From Maribellus luteus (lineage in GTDB: Bacteria > Bacteroidota > Bacteroidia > Bacteroidales > Prolixibacteraceae): a stretch of DNA of 64,000 nucleotides. The notes beneath the pieces are model-generated. The model worked only from the letters and a program-made list of their open reading frames with translations. It was not told where the DNA came from and ran no database searches. Each line of letters begins with the position of its first letter. The first letter of the stretch is position 1. This document shows, piece by piece, positions 60,611 through 64,000 of this stretch. The stretch lies in assembly GCF_003576475.1 (NCBI RefSeq), contig NZ_QWGR01000003.1:577186-641185 (forward strand), in the 5' to 3' direction. Both the position numbers and the translations under genes were made by a program.

Positions 60611-63040
60611 TTACTGTAACCTAAATTTTACATTCATTATTACATTTTTCCCAATCAATTCCGGAATATCAATCGCAGGCATTAACGAAACCACCCGCTT
60701 TGCTTCATTTTTCAGGGCTTTGTTTAAGACATCGGATTCCCCCTTTTTGGAAAATTGGGGTCCATAGCCCGTAACAACCACCTCGTCGAGCACAACAGCA
60801 TCCTCGGGCTTTTCATCCAGAAGTGCAATTCTCCCCTTTGCATCCACATGAACAAATACATTCACATCTCCGGTATGATAGCACTCCCGGGGAGCAAGCG
60901 GATATTTGATTTTTTGGGCAATAAATTTCCGCATTTCCAACATCGATTTGATTTTATACGAGTGTGTCTGAATAATTATTACGCCATCTTTCGCTGCGTC
61001 GCCATAAAGTTCTGTTGCGGCCTCATCTTTCAGAACAGAAATGGAAGAAATATCGCCGGGCGAAATGTCATTCATTTCTCCTTTGTATTCTTTTCCATCA
61101 AGAATTACGAGGGGAGACTTTCCATCAAAAGATTCCTGTGCTTTTACCGGGACAATGGATACTGCCGGTTCACTGTCTTTGGCATTCTGCTTACCAGCGC
61201 TTTTCGCCGCCGACTTGGTGGTAATAAATATCACCCCGTTCTTTCCTATTTCCGATCCATAAAGAGCTGTAGCTGATGCTCCTTTCAATACACTTATACT
61301 TTCGATGTCATCAGTATCTAGCTTGTTAGTATCAGTCACTCTTTTGCCATCGATAAAATACAAAGGATCACCTGTTTTCAAATTTTCTTTGGTTGTTATT
61401 AAAATGGCACCGTCTTTCCCTTTTTCGCCAAACAAATTGGTGGCGGCTTCTCCTTTCAGTACATCCATCGACTTAATTTTCTCGCTATCAATCTCCGATA
61501 AGTCGCCTTCAAACTTTTTATCGTCAACATATACAAGCGATTTCTTTAACGCCAACGCCGACTTGGTAGAAATAAGAACCACCCCATTTTTGGCTTTTTC
61601 GCCATAAATTGCCCTTGTAGTTGCATCCTTTAACACTGAAATACTTTCAATATCGCTGGCATTTAAGGCGTTAATATCTTTGTATTCTTTGCCATCCACG
61701 ATAAACAGTGGCGCATTCTTACCCGTAGCCGATATTTTTAAGTCTTCAGTAGAGCCTGGCTTTAAAGTAACTGAACCATCTTTTGAAAGGGTTCCATCGA
61801 AATTGCCGTCAATCTTCCAGCCCGATGTTTGAGTCGCATCACCGGAATTGGGCTTTACTTGTTCATACTTCCCCTCTCCTTTTATTTTAATATCCTCGTT
61901 TTCTTTTGAAGCTGAAAGTTTTACATCGATTGTTGACCGCTTGTTTACCTTCACCTCTTTCTGATCAAAGCCAATCATCATAAAAACAAGCGTTGCGGCA
62001 TCGTCTTCGAGTTTCAGTTCGTAATTACCTTCCATGTCGGTAATGGTACCAATGGTGGTGCCTTTTACAAAAACAGCGGTTCCGGGCAAGGCCTTTCCGG
62101 CTTCATCGGTAATTTTTCCGGTGATTGTTTTTGCCGCTGCAACTACTTCAGCAGTGTTACTTTCGATAAACTCTGTTTTTACTTCCTTGTTTGAAAGCCC
62201 CATGATAAGCACGGCCAGTAAAGGCAGAACAACCAGCTGTTTGAGCAGCGGGTACTTGTTTTCTGATTTTTGTTTCATCATAATAATTCGGTTTTTAAGT
62301 TGTGATCCGTTTAATGCAGTTAGAAAAGGAGCTACCCCCTTTTTGTCGGCCAGTCCAACCATTGCCAGCTGGTAGGCCTCCGGGTTATGGCTTTGGGCAA
62401 CCTGGTGGTCGGTAAGGTATTCGAGGTTGTTTTTCATGGCATCTTTAATCAGCCACGCAAAAGGGTTGAACCACTGGAACAGAAAAAGGACTTCGCCCGC
62501 CAGTATGTCGAGCGTGTGCCGTTCTTTTACATGAATACTCTCGTGCAGAACGATCATTTCCAGGTTGGGATTCCGGGTGGTTTTTTCGGAAAGTACAATT
62601 TTGTTGAAGAACGAAAACGGGTGTACGTCTTTCGAAGTCACATTCACAATGGTTCCGTAAAACTCCCTGAGTTTGCTGGTACGAACAATGTGAAAAGCCT
62701 TGTAGTGCCCCAGCAACAGATGGCCCAGAAAGAGCATCGTTCCGGCCAGGTAAATCAGGAACAATACGCTTGTCCACTCCATTTCCGGTTCTGCCGCCGC
62801 CGAAACACCCGCTCCGGGCAAATAGGCATAACTCTCGGCATAGTTCACTGTCTGGGTTTCGATGTACCGCACCGAAGTAAAGGTAATCAGCGGGATCAGA
62901 AAGCTGATGGCCAGCGAAACCGGCAGGTAAATCCGGTTAAACAAAAACTGTTTTTTGTTTTGGAAAAGCGCCAGGAATAAGAGGTAAAAAGCCCCGGCTG
63001 CCAGGCCCGATTTTCCGATGTAGAGCAGGAAGTTTTCCAT
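60611..63040 (-). CDS. M56 (BlaR1-like) membrane metallopeptidase with four TonB-plug-like modules
   Basis: 809 aa. Membrane helices at the N-terminus surround the zinc protease motif HESIH (His166 to His170) in IVLHESIHVKERHTL. A carboxypeptidase-regulatory-like domain follows (ITDEAGKALPGTAVFVKGTT). Then come four repeated modules of about 50-85 residues resembling TonB-receptor plug segments: NASDIESISVLKDATTRAIY, DSEKIKSMDVLKGEAATNLF, DTDDIESISVLKGASATALY and SPGDISSISVLKDEAATELY. A TonB-C-like end follows. It pairs with BlaI: the gene starts with a TAATG overlap to the blaI stop. Confidence 0.9.
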   Translation of the reverse strand: MENFLLYIGKSGLAAGAFYLLFLALFQNKKQFLFNRIYLPVSLAISFLIPLITFTSVRYIETQTVNYAESYAYLPGAGVSAAAEPEMEWTSVLFLIYLAGTMLFLGHLLLGHYKAFHIVRTSKLREFYGTIVNVTSKDVHPFSFFNKIVLSEKTTRNPNLEMIVLHESIHVKERHTLDILAGEVLFLFQWFNPFAWLIKDAMKNNLEYLTDHQVAQSHNPEAYQLAMVGLADKKGVAPFLTALNGSQLKNRIIMMKQKSENKYPLLKQLVVLPLLAVLIMGLSNKEVKTEFIESNTAEVVAAAKTITGKITDEAGKALPGTAVFVKGTTIGTITDMEGNYELKLEDDAATLVFMMIGFDQKEVKVNKRSTIDVKLSASKENEDIKIKGEGKYEQVKPNSGDATQTSGWKIDGNFDGTLSKDGSVTLKPGSTEDLKISATGKNAPLFIVDGKEYKDINALNASDIESISVLKDATTRAIYGEKAKNGVVLISTKSALALKKSLVYVDDKKFEGDLSEIDSEKIKSMDVLKGEAATNLFGEKGKDGAILITTKENLKTGDPLYFIDGKRVTDTNKLDTDDIESISVLKGASATALYGSEIGKNGVIFITTKSAAKSAGKQNAKDSEPAVSIVPVKAQESFDGKSPLVILDGKEYKGEMNDISPGDISSISVLKDEAATELYGDAAKDGVIIIQTHSYKIKSMLEMRKFIAQKIKYPLAPRECYHTGDVNVFVHVDAKGRIALLDEKPEDAVVLDEVVVTGYGPQFSKKGESDVLNKALKNEAKRVVSLMPAIDIPELIGKNVIMNVKFRLQ

Positions 63041-63399
63041 TATTTTCCCTCTTTTATCAGTTTAATGAGCTCATCAATCTCCTGCTCCGACAAGCCTTTT
63101 TCTTTCACAAAAAACGCCACCGCACTTTTGTAAGAATTATCGAAATAGTCGCTTACCACCTGTTTCATAAACGAATGGCGGTACTCTTCTTTCGACAACA
63201 GAGGAAAATATTGATAGGTGTTGCCATACTGCTTGTAGCCGATAACTCCTTTTTCCTGCAGCAGGCGCACCAACGACGAAATGGTGTTGTAATGCGGTTT
63301 CGGATCGTCGTATTCTTCCACAATGTCTTTTACAAATGCTTTTTTTAGCTGCCAGAGGATTTTCATTACCTCTTCTTCTTTTCGGGTGAGTCGTTTCAT
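63040..63399 (-). CDS. blaI: BlaI/MecI/CopY-family repressor
   Basis: 119 aa. The winged-helix start (MKRLTRKEEEVMKILWQLKK, AFVKDIVEEYDD, KPHYNTISSLVRLLQEKGVI) matches BlaI-type repressors; the C-terminal part forms the dimer helices (EQEIDELIKLI). Known relatives are cleaved when an M56 partner senses its signal. Here the M56 gene overlaps the stop by one base (TAATG). Three operator-like palindromes overlap and flank the promoter at 63486-63550. The usual target, a beta-lactamase, is absent. Confidence 0.93.
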   Translation of the reverse strand: MKRLTRKEEEVMKILWQLKKAFVKDIVEEYDDPKPHYNTISSLVRLLQEKGVIGYKQYGNTYQYFPLLSKEEYRHSFMKQVVSDYFDNSYKSAVAFFVKEKGLSEQEIDELIKLIKEGK

Positions 63400-63485
63400 T
63401 GTTCAGACTTTAAGATTTAAGGAGCGAGCACCGAGTACGATCTTCTCAATACTTTGTACTCAACACTAAATTTTCTACTTCCGAA

Positions 63486-63516
63486 CAAACATACAACTGA
63501 TTTTTCAGTTTTGCAA
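63486..63516 (-). promoter_or_regulatory. Promoter of the blaI-M56 operon
   Basis: Minus strand: TTG (63514-63516), exactly 20 nt, then TATGTTTG (63486-63493). Both boxes and the spacer fit the Bacteroidota consensus. The first operator-like palindrome lies within the spacer. Confidence 0.72.
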
Positions 63517-63550
63517 CTATTTTTTCAGTTTTTAAACTGAATTTTCAGTT
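63495..63550. promoter_or_regulatory. Three BlaI-type operator candidates at 20-bp intervals
   Basis: Copies at 63495-63510, 63515-63530 and 63535-63550. Copies 1 and 3 are AACTGA-N4-TCAGTT with perfect arms; copy 2 has AACTAT in the left arm. The 20-bp spacing puts them on one face of the helix. The first overlaps the promoter spacer, and binding by BlaI is the natural inference. Confidence 0.7.
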
Positions 63551-63845
63551 ATTAATTCATCACGGCTATTCACGAGAGCTGAAAAGCACCTGATAAACAA
63601 TACAATATAGCACTACTATTACAGATAAAACATCAATCCAAGTCGCTATATCCGTTTCTCGCCCCTATCTCTTACAAGGGACTTAAGTCTTCCTCCTGCG
63701 AGACCACCATCTATAAAAAAAACTATTTGGGCAGTTATTTTTAGATAAAAGATTGCTGTACGGCGCACAGAACTTCTAGCTTCGAAACAACGGAGAGATT
63801 GCGCCGGTTGCTGGTTCTTATCAATACCCCGGGTTGCACTCTCCG

Positions 63846-63902
63846 TCCGTCAACTGACGGATCGTTTACCCGCGGTTATTATCGTTACACCCTTTCAGGG
63901 TG
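63846..63902. repeat. Hairpin-bearing intergenic repeat near the IS end
   Basis: TCCGTC-AACT-GACGGA (63846-63861) and CACCCT-TTC-AGGGTG (63888-63902) lie in a stretch with CCCCGGGTTGCA and GGTTATTAT motifs that I have seen as dispersed, noncoding repeats in Bacteroidota. It lies just outside the IS left end. Copy number cannot be judged here. Confidence 0.4.
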
Positions 63903-63928
63903 ATAATTGAATCGGGATTTATATGTCT

Positions 63929-64000
63929 TGTCCTAAAATAGGTTTACACAAAAAGTAAATTTATGTCAGGATTTATAGTTTATGATGAAAGCTTCAAGCG
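63929..64000 (+). mobile_element. Left end of an IS3-like insertion sequence (cut by window edge)
   Basis: TGTCCTAAAATAGGTTTACA starts at 63929 and looks like a terminal inverted repeat (TG start, then AT-rich) of an IS3-type element. The start codon of a transposase frame lies 34 bp inside. The right end lies beyond the window, so identity is provisional. Confidence 0.5.
63963..64000 (+). CDS. Start of probable transposase orfA (12 codons visible)
   Basis: ATG at 63963, reading MSGFIVYDESFK before the edge. The short DESFK context resembles OrfA N-termini of IS3-family transposases, which begin with a helix-turn-helix. Too little is visible to be sure. Confidence 0.4.
   Translation, partial: MSGFIVYDESFK

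Noticed and set aside
1..64000. tRNA and rRNA genes
   Set aside because: Looked for T-arm GGTTCRA-type sequences with matching acceptor stems and for rRNA core motifs in the gaps; none was seen. A covariance search would be decisive.

Overview
The window looks like a chromosomal segment of a Bacteroidota bacterium, most likely an anaerobic or facultative member of the Marinilabiliales/Prolixibacteraceae type. The evidence is internal: promoters of the Bacteroidota form (TTG or TTTG, 19-20 nt, then TAnnTTTG) upstream of several genes, almost no Shine-Dalgarno sequences, a LytS/LytTR pair with a two-component-regulator propeller, GH97, FAS1 lipoproteins, PorT-type barrels, a BlaR-like M56 protein with TonB-plug-like modules, and a DnaG, MetG and methylmalonyl-CoA mutase typical of the group. 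I saw no tRNA, rRNA or CRISPR array. The genus is an inference.

Layout. 1-8 kb: a truncated acyl-CoA synthetase, a LytTR regulator/propeller histidine kinase pair, and an ECF sigma / HEAT anti-sigma / twin DUF4097 operon. 8-15 kb: a secreted peroxiredoxin-like protein, an AT-rich solitary KAP P-loop NTPase, and both methylmalonyl-CoA mutase subunits. 15-20 kb: a membrane electron-transfer module (DUF2339 protein, tetraheme lipoprotein, four-cluster ferredoxin, NrfD-like quinol subunit). 20-27 kb: two FAS1 proteins, a MerR regulator with a B12-binding-like domain, an anchored beta-rich protein, a beta-helix-like lipoprotein and an AT-rich three-gene cassette (membrane protein, XRE regulator, CPBP protease). 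27-43 kb: MetG, a collagen-like exported protein, HAD phosphatase, lipoprotein hydrolase, LD-carboxypeptidase, YraN, MmcQ/YjbR, C1 peptidase, S4 protein, MscS, an ACP-like protein without the usual serine, a GNAT enzyme, an exported propeller-like protein and three consecutive envelope cyclophilins, the last fused to a degenerate trypsin-like domain.

43-51 kb: HAD phosphatase, SDR and PNPOx-like proteins behind dnaG, a striking 12-unit array of 21-bp palindromic repeats, a zinc-less-looking sirtuin, a PorT-like barrel, truncated globin, another barrel candidate and ComF. 51-59.6 kb: a NapC/NrfH-type tetraheme cytochrome fused to a SUMF1 domain that lacks the FGE cysteines, beside an exported Gfo/Idh/MocA oxidoreductase; then a lipoprotein, a Crp/Fnr regulator with N-terminal cysteines and a palindromic site, a small membrane protein, an exported MBL-fold protein and GH97. 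59.6-64 kb: a repeat-rich kilobase (180-bp tandem duplication, recurring GGTGC hairpins, a 150-bp inverted-repeat element), a BlaI/M56 pair with a clear promoter and three operator-like palindromes at 20-bp spacing, and the left end of an IS3-like element at the edge.

The genes suggest a polysaccharide-using anaerobe that ferments through succinate/propionate and moves electrons across the envelope with multiheme cytochromes. The best candidates for something undescribed are the NapC-SUMF1/Gfo-Idh-MocA pair, the 21-bp palindrome array, the four plug-like modules on the M56 sensor and the triple cyclophilin operon.
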